The notes beneath the pieces were generated by a model. That model saw only the letters and a list, made by a program, of their open reading frames with translations, did not search any database and was not told where the DNA came from. 64,000 bases of DNA from Larimichthys crocea (Eukaryota > Chordata > Actinopteri > Sciaenidae): positions 15,498,871 to 15,562,870 of the forward strand of contig NC_040028.1 of assembly GCF_000972845.2 (NCBI RefSeq). The letters are read 5' to 3'. Positions 55,801 to 61,911 of this stretch are shown piece by piece. The position numbers and the translations under genes were made by a program. Every line of letters starts with the position of its first letter. Position 1 is the first letter of the stretch.

Positions 55801-58319
55801 CCCTGAGGTTTGTTACATCCACCAGTATGTAAGAGCGTGCTCATTAGGCTTGCAGGTTTGTGCCTGCGGGGCCAGGCGTTGTCTCACTGTCATGCTTTTT
55901 TTATTTGACACAGTTGTTGTTTCATAATCTCCCTATGTATATCAAACTATATGAAATCTGACACCAGTGCAAACAAGGAGACACAGACAAATAGGAGACC
56001 ATCTGCTGTATATATAAATCAGAAAATATACAAAGCATCAGCATGTGTATTCTTTGAAGGGTAGAGGAGTATTTAACACTAAACCACAATAAAAATCTAC
56101 TGTGTGCTACCAAAACTCTGAGGTTAATATCTCCTTAGAGAGCCTTGGAGAGCAGGATTTCACTGCAGGTTTTTACAGATTACGACCCCTGAAGCAGGCT
56201 GAATAAAATGCCTTCCTCACTTGCTCTGCCTCGTATCAGATGTAGGCATCACTAACTGGATGATATTTAATTCAGAAAGATCAGTATTGGCAAACCTGAG
56301 AAGCTGAGAAAAGACAAAAGAAAAAAAAAGCAGACGCAGCATAAGTTTGCTGCCTTTTAAAAACAGCCTACGGATTGAGTTGAACGTTCTTGCCTCGTAA
56401 AACAAATGAGGCTTTAATGCCTCGCCTAATCCGCAGTACGCAAACAATAATCTGGGTTAAATGAGGGCAATCAAATGGGACCTCGCTGTGAGAATCTAGT
56501 CAGCCTTGAGTATTAAGTACAGCACATGATACCAATAGAAAGATTAGCAGTCATGCACAGGGAGCTCCTCAGCCCGCTTTAGGAGTAACGTTTACCCATA
56601 CTGCCCTGGGAAGCAGCCAGAGGGACATACCCACCCCGCACTGCACATTCTCTAACTGTCAGTGAGGCTCAGCAGCTTTAGTGCCGAGCCCCATTCATAC
56701 ACATTAAACTGGTCCTCTGTGGCTGCCGCTGTATCTGTTTCCCTCCATCACCACTTTCCACTTTCCTCTATCCACTCATCTTGTTCTTCTCTTCCAGGCA
56801 GGAAACAATGTGGTCACAGAATGTGGCTGCTTCTTCTATTCTGAGACAAATAACAGTCTTTTTTTTCGCTTACTCCACCCGATGTTTCTGTCATTAAATC
56901 AAGGTCTGAGGACACCTTTCCACAGCCACCGCAAGAATGCTTGTGGAAAATGTGTCGCGTATCTCTTCATCTTCTCGTCGTGTTGTCGGAGTCTTTCTGT
57001 CAACAAATTCCACAAAAAATACCCAATCCAGTGAAGCATTAAGCCGTCTACAAGGGATCACAAACATGTTGAGTTTTAACATGAGGATCAGTCATTTCTA
57101 TTTTCCTCAGTAACAGCTGGGTGCTGTAGTTTTTAGCAAGACAGGAGAAGATGTGATCTGCCACAGATTAATGCACATTGGTTTTTAGTATTTACAGCAG
57201 CAGCACATTGTGTGAGGGACTGACTCTCATTTATGTGTTTTTCAATAGTTTTCAAACAACACTGAAGCTCTGTGGCAAAGAGATATGTGCTATATCAGGC
57301 ACTGCTAACTGGAGGAGTACATTCACAGTTTGTTTTTTCTTGCGGAAAAATATAACATCGCCAGATTGTCCTTGTCCACAAGGTGAGGAATAAAATATAT
57401 ATTCAAAATCATTTTCAAACCATAGAAGTTGTTATAAAATCTGCAAATTATCTGCGTATGTCCATCTGTTGAGTTTGTAGAGCTTTAATATGTCTTTATT
57501 TTGCATCAATCTTATCAGCTTATAATATAAAATTCACAATAACTATCTAATTATAGCTAAGTGTTTACATAACCTGTGGAAATGGCTTAGACTGGAATGT
57601 CTAAATATAGATCTCTGTGATGAGAAAGTTAATCCTCTAAATCCCGTAATCATGAATGGAATTCAAACGGAAGCTCTTTCCAATCAAAGACACAGGAAAG
57701 AATTATCGTCTGTTTCGTGTACCTGCCTGTTTTTCTCTAACCTCAGAAAGCACGAGGCGCCTCGTGCGTCACCAACACAACCACGTGGGAAAGAACTGTG
57801 AAATATCGTAGTGTTCCTGCTTCCTTAAAGGTTGTCAGCAGGAAGAAATAGTGCGTTCCTGTAGAACAGGTTTGGGAGTTAGTTTGGGAGATTAGGAAGC
57901 AGCAAACAAATACCACCACAGTAAAATGGAAGAAGCCTGACATTACTAAAAAAAAAAGATCCCTCTAGTCTTATCCATGCATTCAACAACTTAACATCAT
58001 GCAGTTGCCATGCCAACCTGTTACCAGGCTGCTGCTGCTATCATGAAAACGGGGAAATGCTTCTTGGCTGTTGTGCAATAATGAAGACTCCCAATCTGAC
58101 ATTAGTATTTCCATCAAGAAATGTGATTTAACAACTCACCGAGATGTCAAAGAGCTCCTCTGTGTCGTCCAACATACGGACCCTGATGGTGACTTGTCGC
58201 CCAGGGGGCATGGCTGGGGGTCTGTGCCCTGGGTCCAACGTACTGATGCCAAGAGTCTCCGGAGCTCCAAGACGCTGCCCTGCTCCAGAGGCCATTGGCT
58301 CCGGGTCTGACTCTGCCAT
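10742..58319 (-). CDS. farp1: FARP1 orthologue, long (FERM-DH-PH-PH) isoform, spliced from 26 core coding exons
   Basis: FARP1 is a membrane-linked Rho-family guanine nucleotide exchange factor of dendrites and synapses (family knowledge). Joining the exons listed below gives 2934 nt, exactly 978 codons: 977 residues plus TGA. Approximate layout: divergent N-terminus 1-40; FERM 41-320 with FERM-adjacent segment to about 370; Ser/Pro linker 370-460; DH 467-657; PH1 692-790; PH2 865-962; short tail ending ESHPH. Human FARP1 is about 1045 residues; the difference lies mainly in the linker. Every junction is GT/AG and keeps phase, and landmarks such as [36 protein letters not shown] and WVVFTNF match FARP1 more closely than FARP2. 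Including the 57-nt cassette would give 996 residues. Assignment by remembered family sequence, without a database search. Confidence 0.95.
10912..11063 (-). CDS. farp1: farp1 exon 26, PH2
   Basis: 152 nt encoding [40 protein letters not shown] and [10 protein letters not shown] plus two bases of Arg (residues 901-951). Acceptor CCCCCTCTCAG, donor AG|GTACAG. Confidence 0.96.
11064..11901 (-). other. farp1: farp1 intron 25
   Basis: Between PH2 exons 25 and 26. It contains the perfect 46-bp tandem duplication described separately. The 135-codon open frame across its low part is chance plus exon 25. Confidence 0.8.
11321..11412. repeat. Perfect 46-bp tandem duplication
   Basis: ACACATGATTTTCTGAGTTT...TTCCTATGG occupies 11321-11366 and again 11367-11412 without a mismatch. 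It is recent, inside intron 25. Confidence 0.9.
11902..12009 (-). CDS. farp1: farp1 exon 25, PH2
   Basis: 108 nt, 36 codons: [20 protein letters not shown] then [16 protein letters not shown] (residues 865-900), first strands of PH domain 2. Acceptor GTCTTTGTAG, donor CAG|GTGATG. Confidence 0.96.
12110..12560. repeat. Probable dispersed fish repeat in farp1 intron 24
   Basis: The text around AAAGCCCAAAACCAACAGTG and GACCTTTATTGTTAGTGCTA looks like a repeat family common in percomorph genomes. This is recall only; no second copy was found in the window. Confidence 0.3.
12848..12984 (-). CDS. farp1: Candidate alternative farp1 exon 24b, duplicate of exon 24
   Basis: 137 nt lying between exons 24 and 25. 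An uninterrupted pyrimidine-rich tract (about 13010-13050 on the minus strand) leads to the first AG, TAG|AG, before 12984; the donor is GAG|GTAAAG. Read after exon 23 it gives Lys, [48 protein letters not shown] falls at the same 18-residue distance from the exon end as CWHR in exon 24, both end in Glu, and both exons have length 2 modulo 3. This suggests a duplicated, mutually exclusive exon. Using the next AG (start 12982) would make it an in-frame 45-codon insertion after exon 24. Confidence 0.5.
13017..13050. repeat. Purine tract (GAGA), the pyrimidine tract of exon 24b on the minus strand
   Basis: A GA-rich run on the plus strand. Read on the minus strand it is a CT/T-rich polypyrimidine tract ending about 30 nt before the exon 24b acceptor with no intervening AG. 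Confidence 0.7.
13500..13960. repeat. Probable dispersed fish repeat in farp1 intron 24
   Basis: GTTGGTGGAGACCAAAAACG and GAGTGAATATTGGACTTACA are words I associate with an abundant teleost interspersed repeat. No other copy is present here, so the call rests on recall. Confidence 0.35.
14601..14764 (-). CDS. farp1: farp1 exon 24, linker into PH2
   Basis: 164 nt encoding [40 protein letters not shown] and [14 protein letters not shown] (residues 810-864), the stretch leading into PH2. Acceptor TGACTTTCCCAG, donor GAG|GTACCA. Confidence 0.95.
15022..15134 (-). CDS. farp1: farp1 exon 23, PH1 C-terminal helix and PH1-PH2 linker
   Basis: 113 nt encoding [20 protein letters not shown] then [17 protein letters not shown] plus the first base of Lys (residues 772-810). 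EMEKW is the PH1 C-terminal helix Trp. The exon ends one base into a codon, so the next exon must begin with two bases; both exon 24 and the candidate exon 24b do. Confidence 0.94.
16045..16127 (-). CDS. farp1: farp1 exon 22, PH1
   Basis: 83 nt encoding [20 protein letters not shown] then QSVVVAA plus two bases of Ser (residues 745-772). Acceptor CTTCTTCTTCCAG, donor AG|GTAGGA. Confidence 0.94.
16431..16520 (-). CDS. farp1: farp1 exon 21, PH1
   Basis: 90 nt, 30 codons: [20 protein letters not shown] then [10 protein letters not shown] (residues 715-744). F(N/S)D..LYTS is the PH1 strand in FARP proteins. Donor ACA|GTAAGT. Confidence 0.95.
17023..17091 (-). CDS. farp1: farp1 exon 20, PH1 start
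   Basis: 69 nt, 23 codons: [15 protein letters not shown] then LQQRMFFL (residues 692-714), first strands of PH domain 1. Acceptor CTTTCTCAG, donor CTG|GTAACA. Confidence 0.94.
17211..17341 (-). CDS. farp1: farp1 exon 19, DH end and DH-PH linker
   Basis: 131 nt encoding [38 protein letters not shown] and VVPGR (residues 648-691), the last DH helix and the start of PH1. Acceptor TTGCTCTGTAG, donor CGG|GTGAGT. Confidence 0.94.
17444..17681 (-). CDS. farp1: farp1 exon 18, DH domain core
   Basis: 238 nt encoding [40 protein letters not shown] and [20 protein letters not shown] through DFRDCR (residues 569-648). [15 protein letters not shown] is DH conserved region 3, the GTPase-contacting helix. 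The acceptor is GCATAG before 17681; the nearer TACAG at about 17673 would break the frame. Confidence 0.94.
17757..17838 (-). CDS. farp1: farp1 exon 17, DH domain
   Basis: 82 nt. The first base completes Trp, then [20 protein letters not shown] and KNFQGLK (residues 541-568). GD.ML.N is DH conserved region 2. Donor AAG|GTAAGA, phase 0. Confidence 0.95.
18784..18917 (-). CDS. farp1: farp1 exon 16, DH domain
   Basis: 134 nt encoding [17 protein letters not shown], then [20 protein letters not shown] and VEQRLALW (residues 497-541). Acceptor ATCTCAG before 18917. Under this join the Trp that precedes Phe-Gln in other FARPs is Ser. An alternative acceptor (TTTCCAG before 18908) would drop SFQ. 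Confidence 0.9.
18918..20790 (-). other. farp1: farp1 intron 15
   Basis: 1.87 kb between the first two DH exons. It holds the SINE-like remnant and a poly(A) run near 20157-20173. No extra exon was recognised. Confidence 0.8.
19195..19440 (-). mobile_element. tRNA-derived SINE-like remnant in farp1 intron 15
   Basis: The minus strand has a B-box (GGTTCAAATCC, 19405-19415) preceded by a tRNA-like 5' part, followed by a GC-richer body (CTGCTCCCAGGGTGCTG; GGCTGCCCATCACTCC) of the kind found in fish SINEs. The tail is unclear. Confidence 0.45.
20791..20880 (-). CDS. farp1: farp1 exon 15, DH domain start
   Basis: 90 nt, phase 0: [20 protein letters not shown] then [10 protein letters not shown] (residues 467-496). 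This is CR1, the first conserved helix of Dbl-homology RhoGEF domains (E-RTY...L). Acceptor CTGTCTTCACAG, donor GTG|GTAAGA. Confidence 0.95.
21206..21393 (-). CDS. farp1: farp1 exon 14, Ser-rich linker before DH
   Basis: 188 nt encoding [20 protein letters not shown], a variable Ser/His/Pro stretch, then [20 protein letters not shown] and VRRK (residues 404-466). SPLLND..C.RTDDEDE.RRK matches the FARP1 linker just before DH. Acceptor TTGTCCTCGTGCAG, donor AAG|GTTTGT (less usual). Confidence 0.92.
22095..22131 (-). CDS. farp1: farp1 exon 13, linker microexon with tandem CAGCAG acceptor
   Basis: 37 nt encoding [12 protein letters not shown] plus one base; donor A|GTAAGTAAG is strong. Start phase 0 and end phase 1 are exactly what exons 12/12a and 14 need. 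The acceptor is CAGCAG, so using the first CAG adds a Gln (40 nt, start at 22134). The pyrimidine tract is weak, which suits a regulated microexon but lowers confidence. Confidence 0.65.
22135..24938 (-). other. farp1: farp1 intron between composite terminal exon and microexon 13
   Basis: Contains repeat R3a. I looked for further linker exons in phase 0/0 and saw none convincing. Mammalian FARP1 has more linker sequence here, so a missed short exon is possible. Confidence 0.6.
23281..23408 (+). repeat. Diverged repeat family R3, copy a
   Basis: CACAGTCCTGGA...TTTTGACACCTAATTTCATAAAC...TTTAAATTTGGCTG...CTTTACACA-ACTT matches the reverse complement of 52050-52212 at high identity, with a deletion of about 40 nt after TTTGGCTG relative to that copy. 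Confidence 0.7.
24939..24944 (-). terminator. farp1: Poly(A) signal for the farp1 short isoform
   Basis: AATAAA on the minus strand, 30 nt after the TAG of the composite exon, followed by a U/GU-rich run (TTTCTGTCTTTCTGTTT) at about 24899-24915. The arrangement is that of a functional cleavage site with a very short 3' UTR. Confidence 0.55.
24974..26164 (-). CDS. farp1: farp1 composite terminal exon (alternative C-terminal tail)
   Basis: If the donor at 26107 is not used, the frame from the same acceptor stays open for 396 codons to TAG. The tail is Ser-rich and mostly low-complexity, with one Cys-rich patch (SNVCCEYNM), an Arg-rich helical-looking block [17 protein letters not shown] at about residues 668-684 of the short isoform, a Ser/Glu run (SGSESSESE), and an acidic C-terminus [11 protein letters not shown] ending GGQIFSC. 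I do not recognise a known domain. The block and acidic end look constrained rather than random. Other frames over the same stretch are also fairly open, so openness alone is weak evidence. Confidence 0.6.
   Translation of the reverse strand, partial: SGALGLDSPPQRHWKESVLVSAEDPSVSRTARASPSHHRNGHDERSGSVSRMQETRGSTRPTHPEHLSTGPASLTAKGSSSSKPYTDCSNVCCEYNMSREQRISNQRYTEQVLLGRGSAGAGRINGPLQAQQDPFLGRMQFRESLSSSKQLPIMSYGLVEPPKQSNQSPVHRTTADLSAHIRERHSSSPLTVSRMGSRSVTTSPAMDTFHQSSSYSFAEQNGYTSSPLHFDESRYSPIPSRSPRLQKPLKTCHHCDTDQTNQGTSSQGQQSRLVLSRAERMAALEHRMVANGLSAPGRSKASLGPKRLGQAGVTQVGAVQMNDSATTSGSESSESEVETNRGNCSSPMMSSKPAEAGTASPIPSKFSFGSLQLDEEADEDGCHALSDEDGGQIFSC
24974..58319 (-). CDS. farp1: farp1 predicted short FERM-only isoform using a composite terminal exon
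   Basis: This isoform shares coding exons 2-12 (391 residues, FERM plus FERM-adjacent region) and then reads through a composite terminal exon of 396 codons to TAG at 24974-24976, for 787 residues in total. The tail replaces the whole DH-PH-PH half, so the product could bind membranes or partners but could not exchange nucleotides. Support is from sequence only: an acceptor with a pyrimidine tract, a 1.19 kb open frame in the correct phase, and AATAAA 30 nt after the stop with a U/GU-rich stretch beyond. Whether it is expressed is inference. Confidence 0.6.
26108..26164 (-). CDS. farp1: farp1 exon 12a, 57-nt in-frame linker cassette
   Basis: The acceptor has a good pyrimidine tract (CCTCTGTCTGTCAG) before 26164. 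A donor TTG|GTGAGTG closes the exon at 26108. Nineteen codons ([19 protein letters not shown]), phase 0 at both ends, so inclusion keeps the reading frame into exon 13 and gives a 996-residue protein. Its position matches linker sequence following PTE in mammalian FARP1. The same sequence is the first part of the composite terminal exon. Confidence 0.6.
26789..26864 (-). CDS. farp1: farp1 exon 12, FA segment to linker
   Basis: 76 nt encoding [20 protein letters not shown] then EVPTE (residues 366-391). KHS follows FER as in FARP1, and PTE corresponds to the human SQPTE linker start. Donor GAA|GTGAGT is phase 0, so it can join the 57-nt cassette or composite exon at 26164, or exon 13. Confidence 0.9.
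26952..27020 (-). CDS. farp1: farp1 exon 11, FERM-adjacent segment
   Basis: 69 nt encoding [18 protein letters not shown] then IPFER (residues 344-366). GRTQKQ is diagnostic of the FA segment of FARP1/FARP2. Acceptor GTCTCTACAG, donor AAAG|GTAAGG. Confidence 0.93.
27169..27332 (-). CDS. farp1: farp1 exon 10, FERM F3 end and FERM-adjacent start
   Basis: 164 nt encoding [32 protein letters not shown], the repeated Pro-Lys run [10 protein letters not shown], and RGSSFRF (residues 289-343). The F3 C-terminal helix plus the start of the FERM-adjacent (FA) segment, a known phosphorylation region in this family. Acceptor TGTCCCCCCAG, donor AG|GTGAAG. Confidence 0.95.
27414..27509 (-). CDS. farp1: farp1 exon 9, FERM F3 lobe
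   Basis: 96 nt, 32 codons, phase 0: [20 protein letters not shown] then [12 protein letters not shown]. This is the PTB/PH-like F3 lobe (residues 257-288) with the very conserved W-K-K-L-SF-RKRF core. Acceptor TTTTTCACCGCAG, donor AAT|GTGAGT. Confidence 0.95.
27615..27762 (-). CDS. farp1: farp1 exon 8, FERM F2-F3
   Basis: 148 nt encoding [20 protein letters not shown], then [14 protein letters not shown] and the GVLVFQ strand (residues 207-256). GQTPAES..LE.A..LE.YG is a FERM signature. Acceptor TTTTGTTTTGCCAG, donor CAG|GTCAGT. Confidence 0.95.
27763..29269 (-). other. farp1: farp1 intron 7
   Basis: 1.5 kb between FERM F2 exons; AT-rich, no repeat or exon recognised. Confidence 0.75.
29270..29384 (-). 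CDS. farp1: farp1 exon 7, FERM F2 lobe
   Basis: 115 nt encoding [22 protein letters not shown] and IMEFHSKH (residues 169-207), F2 helices. Acceptor CTTTTTTAG, donor CATAA|GTGAGT. The Lys codon spans the junction to exon 8. Confidence 0.93.
29867..29964 (-). CDS. farp1: farp1 exon 6, FERM F2 lobe
   Basis: 98 nt encoding [31 protein letters not shown] and the first base of Ser. This is the helical acyl-CoA-binding-protein-like F2 lobe (residues 136-168). Acceptor TTTTGTGTCCAG, donor CAGT|GTAAGA. Confidence 0.94.
29965..31297 (-). other. farp1: farp1 intron 5
   Basis: 1.3 kb. Apart from a poly-C run at 30585-30597 followed by AT-rich sequence, nothing was recognised. Confidence 0.75.
31298..31376 (-). 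CDS. farp1: farp1 exon 5, FERM F1-F2 junction
   Basis: 79 nt. Two leading bases complete Arg, then [17 protein letters not shown] and the QLVEELT helix start, with Arg split across the next junction (AG|GTGAGC). Residues 110-136, the conserved KFFPPD strand of FERM proteins. Confidence 0.93.
31463..31505 (-). CDS. farp1: farp1 exon 4, FERM F1 end
   Basis: 43-nt exon encoding [14 protein letters not shown] plus the first base of the next codon. Acceptor TTCCCACAG, donor C|GTAAGTG. Matches the FARP1 segment WLDLLKPIVKQIRR by position. Confidence 0.93.
31618..31722 (-). CDS. farp1: farp1 exon 3, FERM F1 lobe
   Basis: 105 nt, 35 codons, phase 0 at both ends. It encodes [13 protein letters not shown] and EGDYFGLEF, the F1 ubiquitin-like lobe of the FERM domain (residues 61-95). 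Acceptor TTCTGTCACAG, donor ATG|GTGAGTG. Confidence 0.94.
32956..32973. repeat. Poly(A) homopolymer (18 nt)
   Basis: Uninterrupted A run followed by a short CA tract. Confidence 0.9.
33881..34290 (+). repeat. Dispersed repeat family R2, copy a (uninterrupted)
   Basis: CCACTGACAGTATAAGAATA...GGTTTCTGAAGAGCTGTTTT...GCAAAGACGTGGA...CTGTAACCAGCCTCAAGTGG...TTGACTTCACTTCACA aligns in order with 54911-55690. It lacks the internal MITE present in copy b. Confidence 0.75.
35935..35946. repeat. Poly(G) homopolymer (12 nt)
   Basis: Uninterrupted G run in intron 2. Confidence 0.85.
42214..42320 (+). repeat. Dispersed fish repeat family R4, fragment 2
   Basis: AAATTTCATGAAGATCTATCCAGT...AAGATTCATCCTCTGGGGACCACGAATGTCA shares words and order with 52541-52810 and 465-550. 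Confidence 0.55.
43245..44190. repeat. Long imperfect (ACT)n triplet array
   Basis: About 950 nt of ACT units with GCT, ATT, GAT and ACA variants. Higher-order copies are present: a block beginning GATGTTACTACTGCTAGTAC near 43818 recurs near 43989 with few changes, and GATATGACTAATACTACAGC recurs several times. In one plus frame it reads as a Thr-rich 351-codon ORF, in another as Leu-rich, and on the minus strand as Val-rich. This shows composition, not a gene. Confidence 0.95.
47236..47400 (-). mobile_element. tRNA-derived SINE-like fragment
   Basis: The minus strand carries a perfect B-box (GGTTCAAATCC, 47343-47353). The flanking AAAGTGGGGAGAGAGACAGG and GACATGCAGCAAAGGGCCAC are typical of a widespread teleost repeat. 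Confidence 0.55.
48610..48634. repeat. (GA)n microsatellite
   Basis: Twelve GA units with one interruption. Confidence 0.85.
52050..52212 (-). repeat. Diverged repeat family R3, copy b
   Basis: Reverse complement of 23281-23408 with an extra block of about 40 nt. Confidence 0.7.
52344..52362. repeat. (CT)n microsatellite
   Basis: Nine CT units in intron 2. Confidence 0.85.
52541..52810 (+). repeat. Dispersed fish repeat family R4, fragment 3
   Basis: The longest fragment: AATTCATCCTAAGGGGGACATGAATG, ACCAAATTTCATGACCATCC, CAGTTGTTGACTCATTTCAC, then GGTGGCGCTATAGGAAAAGT. The words recur in the two shorter fragments. Confidence 0.6.
54911..55690 (+). repeat. Dispersed repeat family R2, copy b, split by a MITE
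   Basis: Homologous to 33881-34290 on both sides of 55159-55464: left part CCACTGACAGTATAAAGAATG to about 55158, right part from TCAGTACAGTTGTCATGAAC to CTTCACTTCACAGTGACAG. Confidence 0.75.
55159..55464. mobile_element. TTAA-flanked MITE, copy 2, nested in repeat R2
   Basis: TTAA at 55159-55162 and 55461-55464. Ends GGTCCTGTGTGTAACATTT and GGTGCAGTGTGTAGGATTT (minus) are inverted repeats. The interior AGTAGCCCAGAACGGACAAA and CACTAGATGTCATTAAATCC match copy 1. Its absence from R2 copy a shows it is an insertion. Confidence 0.8.
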
Positions 58320-58346
58320 GATGCACTGCAATGAACACTGCCCGGC
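58140..58346 (-). CDS. farp1: farp1 exon 2, start codon and N-terminus
   Basis: Acceptor CTTCTCTGCAG precedes 58346; 27 nt of 5' UTR lead to ATG at 58319, then 60 codons to the donor after 58140 (TCG|GTGAGT, phase 0). The start was chosen because [15 protein letters not shown] and the following [12 protein letters not shown] align with the FARP1 N-terminus. The segment from about residue 40 begins FERM lobe F1. A second in-frame ATG lies eight codons later. Flanked by the 3.4 kb intron 1 and the 26 kb intron 2. Confidence 0.92.
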
Positions 58347-58880
58347 CTGCAGAGAAGCCAAGAAGGGAAACACATGTACATGCAGTCAGTCATTCACTTA
58401 CACCTGCATACATGGTAATGTATCAGAGAATATGAAACGTCCTCTAAGTGGTGCAGCAGGTGAAATATAATGAATGCAACAGGGCCCAGAGGGCTGGCTG
58501 CACAACCGTCTGTGTTACAGTAACAGCATTTGCAAATGCAGTATTTGCACTCACCACTAATGGCTGATAATTGTTGCCCGTGGGAGAGCCAATTACTGTA
58601 ATAATAATTTAAAAAAAAGATCCAAAGATCTAAGCATGTTCTTGATTTCAAAGCACAAATCAAGCAGCCCTAATGTGATCTGACAAACGAATTACGAGGC
58701 CAGATTGTAAAATCAAACCGTCGATACAATGACAATTGATTTGGGAAGGCATTAGTGCCCGGCAACACACAGACAGACATATACTTAGTTTACTGAGGTT
58801 TAATTGGTCTCAAGGGCACTGATGAGGCAAACACGTAAGGAGAGGAGATGCAACCTGAATAAGAGTTTGAGTAATCAGTT

Positions 58881-59012
58881 CATCCACACTATCTATTTTC
58901 CATAACCGCTTATCCTCATCACGGTGGCTGCAGGCTGAAAGTAGACATTGAGCGAGAGGCGAGGTACGCTCTGGATAAGTCGCTAGTTAATCATAAGGCT
59001 GCAATCAGACAG
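58881..59012 (+). repeat. Common teleost interspersed repeat fragment
   Basis: CATAACCGCTTATCCTCATC, ACATTGAGCGAGAGGCGAGG and CTCTGGATAAGTCGCTAGTT correspond to a very abundant fish repeat (CCGCTTATCC...GGCGAGAGGCGGGGTACACC...GGACAGGTCGCCAG type). Identified from memory. Confidence 0.6.
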
Positions 59013-59381
59013 CAATTCAAGTCCAATTATTCTTTTGTTTAGAAGAAGAATATAGATTGGCATACGGTTGGTTTAAAGCTAAAATTCATGGATAAACTGT
59101 GAAAAGTTAGCCAAAAGTGATGGATGACAGAAATAAATGATGGTGTCAGTCCTTGGTGAAGTGACAGGACTTTGCGGGTACATCTGCCCTGCCACGTGCA
59201 GCACAGGAGGGTCCCATCTGATAGTCAAACCAAACTTGAGGTGCAGAATCTAGATGAATGTGCAGCGTGACTCTGTTTCTCTGTTTGTCCCAGGTGGGCT
59301 GTGTTTGGACAAAGTCGTTGACTCATTCATTCTGGGTTGACACACGAGTACACCACCACCCCCGTGTATCTACAGCCAAAT

Positions 59382-59408
59382 CCCCCCCCCCCCCCCCCCC
59401 CCCCCCCC
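59382..59408. repeat. Poly(C) homopolymer (27 nt)
   Basis: Uninterrupted 27-C run in intron 1. The complementary poly(G) lies on the transcribed gene's sense strand. Confidence 0.9.
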
Positions 59409-61744
59409 AAGGCCCTGCTGTCCTGCTTAATTCTCTCTTCATTGCACATTCCAGCGGGCTGATGTCATCCTGAGACCTCACCAAGTTGGTTCATCGGAGT
59501 ACTGAGGCCAGTGGGCAGTTGTTCAGCCGCCGCAGAGGTGAATGACTGCTGCCAAGTTTAAGCTGAAAGCTGAATAAGGCATTTCAAAAGGAGCGGATAA
59601 TGTAATCCAGCAGAGTGCACGGAGAAATAGGCCAAGGACAGTAGATACACAATATTCTGTCTGATGATGGTCTGCTTGAAAAGTACAAAGTTTACACTGC
59701 AGACTGCAGTTAGTGTGGATTTGACGAATAAAGTAAGATGCCTCAAGTAATGCTGGAAGTAAGGACTATTTTTATTATAATTGTTTATTGAATTAGTCTA
59801 TAATAATTCATCGGGAAAAAGTATCGCCACAAATTCGCAGAGTCGACGTCTTCATGTAGCTTGTTTTGTCCGACCGACTGTCCAAAACATAGATAATCAG
59901 TTCAATAATCAGTTTTCAGTGAGAATGTTTGGCATTTTTCTTGATGAACAACTCACACAACTAACTGATTGTCCAAATATTTAGCAACCAACTCTCTGAC
60001 GATCAACTAATCAGTTCAATGACTGACGATTTCAGCACGACTGACTAAAGTTGCAAAATATCCAGATGTGTTCCAGTGCTTCCTTGTGGTTTTATTAGTA
60101 AATAGCAAACAGTCTTTTGAAAACAAAAAACAAAAAAACATCGACTATATGAGTTTTATACACTTGTTTGAATTCTTTCATGTGATCTTAATCATAACTT
60201 TGAGGATTTGGATTCAGGTTTGATTAAAAAAAAAAGCTAATAACCGTGAGTGCCAAAGTGTTTTGGGAGTGGACTAACACTCCCTTGGGATGACGGAAAC
60301 CAGACTAAATGGTGTCACAGGGGGGCGTGAATGGAAACAGGGATATTTTTCACTTCAAGTCTAGTCATTTATGACATTTGATCCTCAAACCGTCATCACT
60401 CAGCGGCCCTCGCCTTGATTATTGGTGAGTGTCTCATGCCGAGTCTGTAAATTCGTGGCTTCTATGACCTGCACATGCATGCCGCGTAACCGGACACTCT
60501 TCAAACAAAACAGCAGTGAAACAGAGGACAGTGAAAGAGTTGAGACAGTGATTGTTTCAGCCAACACGTACCCACCCCTGCACCAGGGATCATTTATCAA
60601 CCAGCCATGAGTCTAAGTCTGCGTGTTCCTGTGAATAGGTAACTCGGATCCAAACACAAACACACAAAACAGTCACCAGTTGTACAGCTGGCACCTTGTT
60701 CCAGGGCCAGAGTGTGACATAAAGCATAGTCGCCCGGTTTACAGTGCCAGAAGGACATTTACAACCCCCTGTGTGCTTCTCAGGCTAAATCACCCTGCCT
60801 TTGAACTTGTTTGCTTGAAATTCCCCACAAGTGTGTAACATCGAGCTGTGACTGCTGGCTTAGAGAGTCTCCAGGGTCTATAACAGTGGCTCCTCTGTGT
60901 GCAGGGGCACACAGGGCCCCTCGGTATGGGTCCAACACTGCACAGCTGGAATCCTTTAGTGACAGCTGAATGGCCAGAGGCCGGGGCTGATACAGCCAGC
61001 TGTCTACCTGAGGGAAGCTCCAATACACACTCACACAAAAAGAGCTCATTTTCCTCCGTGTTCCCCAACAGACACTGATACCTGGGTGTGGCTGGCATTG
61101 CATGATTCACTTTAAGTTCCCACTGGATCACTGGCACCGTGACATGTGTTGATAAAGTAAAAAAAAGAATGACAACCAACAGGATACATGCATGCTTGTA
61201 ACCAGAGCTCGGCTGCCATTTAACAGCATGAATGATGACTGAGAACACAGTGCAGAAGATGGTGAAGCCGGCCGAGGTCTTTCCCTCCATGTAGACCCAC
61301 CTCACACAGTCTACGTGTGTTCACACCAGTCATGCAATGTAGGTTAATAGAGCAGGCTGCTGTAATCCTCAAGACATTATCAGCCAGTACAGTAGATGTG
61401 ACATTAAATGGACAGCCTGTGGAAAGTAGATGACAGATAGATGTTTGATTATTTAAATGTCACACAGAGGCGTTGAAGCATTGCCAAACATGAGCGACTG
61501 CGGCGTCTGCACGCCTCCATACCAAGGCAGGGAAGGTATAGCCTGTCTGTGCAATGCAACACACTCACTCATACACTCACACTGGAGGACGATCAGGACA
61601 GTTGTTGGGCTGCAGATGAAGATTTTTCACACATTTTTTCCCTCCCTAGAAATCCACAGGATCACACAACAACACGGCAAAGATACTCCCAGGGTTTAAC
61701 CCTAATCTCCTCAAACAAGTTGAATCACTTCCCTTAAGAGCTCC

Positions 61745-61745
<1 letters not shown>

Positions 61746-61773
<28 letters not shown>
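61746..61773. repeat. (GA)n microsatellite just inside farp1 intron 1
   Basis: Fourteen AG units, 23 nt downstream of the predicted exon 1 donor on the minus strand. Confidence 0.9.
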
Positions 61774-61777
<4 letters not shown>

Positions 61778-61911
61778 TGTGCTGCACGATACTTACCCCT
61801 TCTCTCGAAATGCACGCTTATCCACACGTATGTTATTCCCCAAGCTCTAAAAACGAGATCTTACATCCGAGTCCGGCGGTGGTGAGTGTGAAAGAAGCCG
61901 TTTTTCTTTTT

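Larger units (their letters stand above)
31723..58139 (-). other. farp1: farp1 intron 2 (26.4 kb)
   Basis: The largest intron, separating the N-terminal exon from the FERM core. It holds repeats R2, R3, R4, the MITE copy, the ACT array and a SINE-like piece, plus AT-rich homeobox-site-like stretches. No nested gene was recognised on either strand. Confidence 0.85.
58347..61796 (-). other. farp1: farp1 intron 1
   Basis: 3.4 kb between the UTR exon and the start-codon exon. It contains the 58.9 kb fish repeat, a 27-nt C run and the GA microsatellite. No second first exon was recognised. Confidence 0.6.

Noticed and set aside
60780..61305. 107- and 171-codon minus ORFs in intron 1 as an alternative first coding exon
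   Set aside because: No FARP similarity, no donor in suitable phase to exon 2, and ordinary intron composition.
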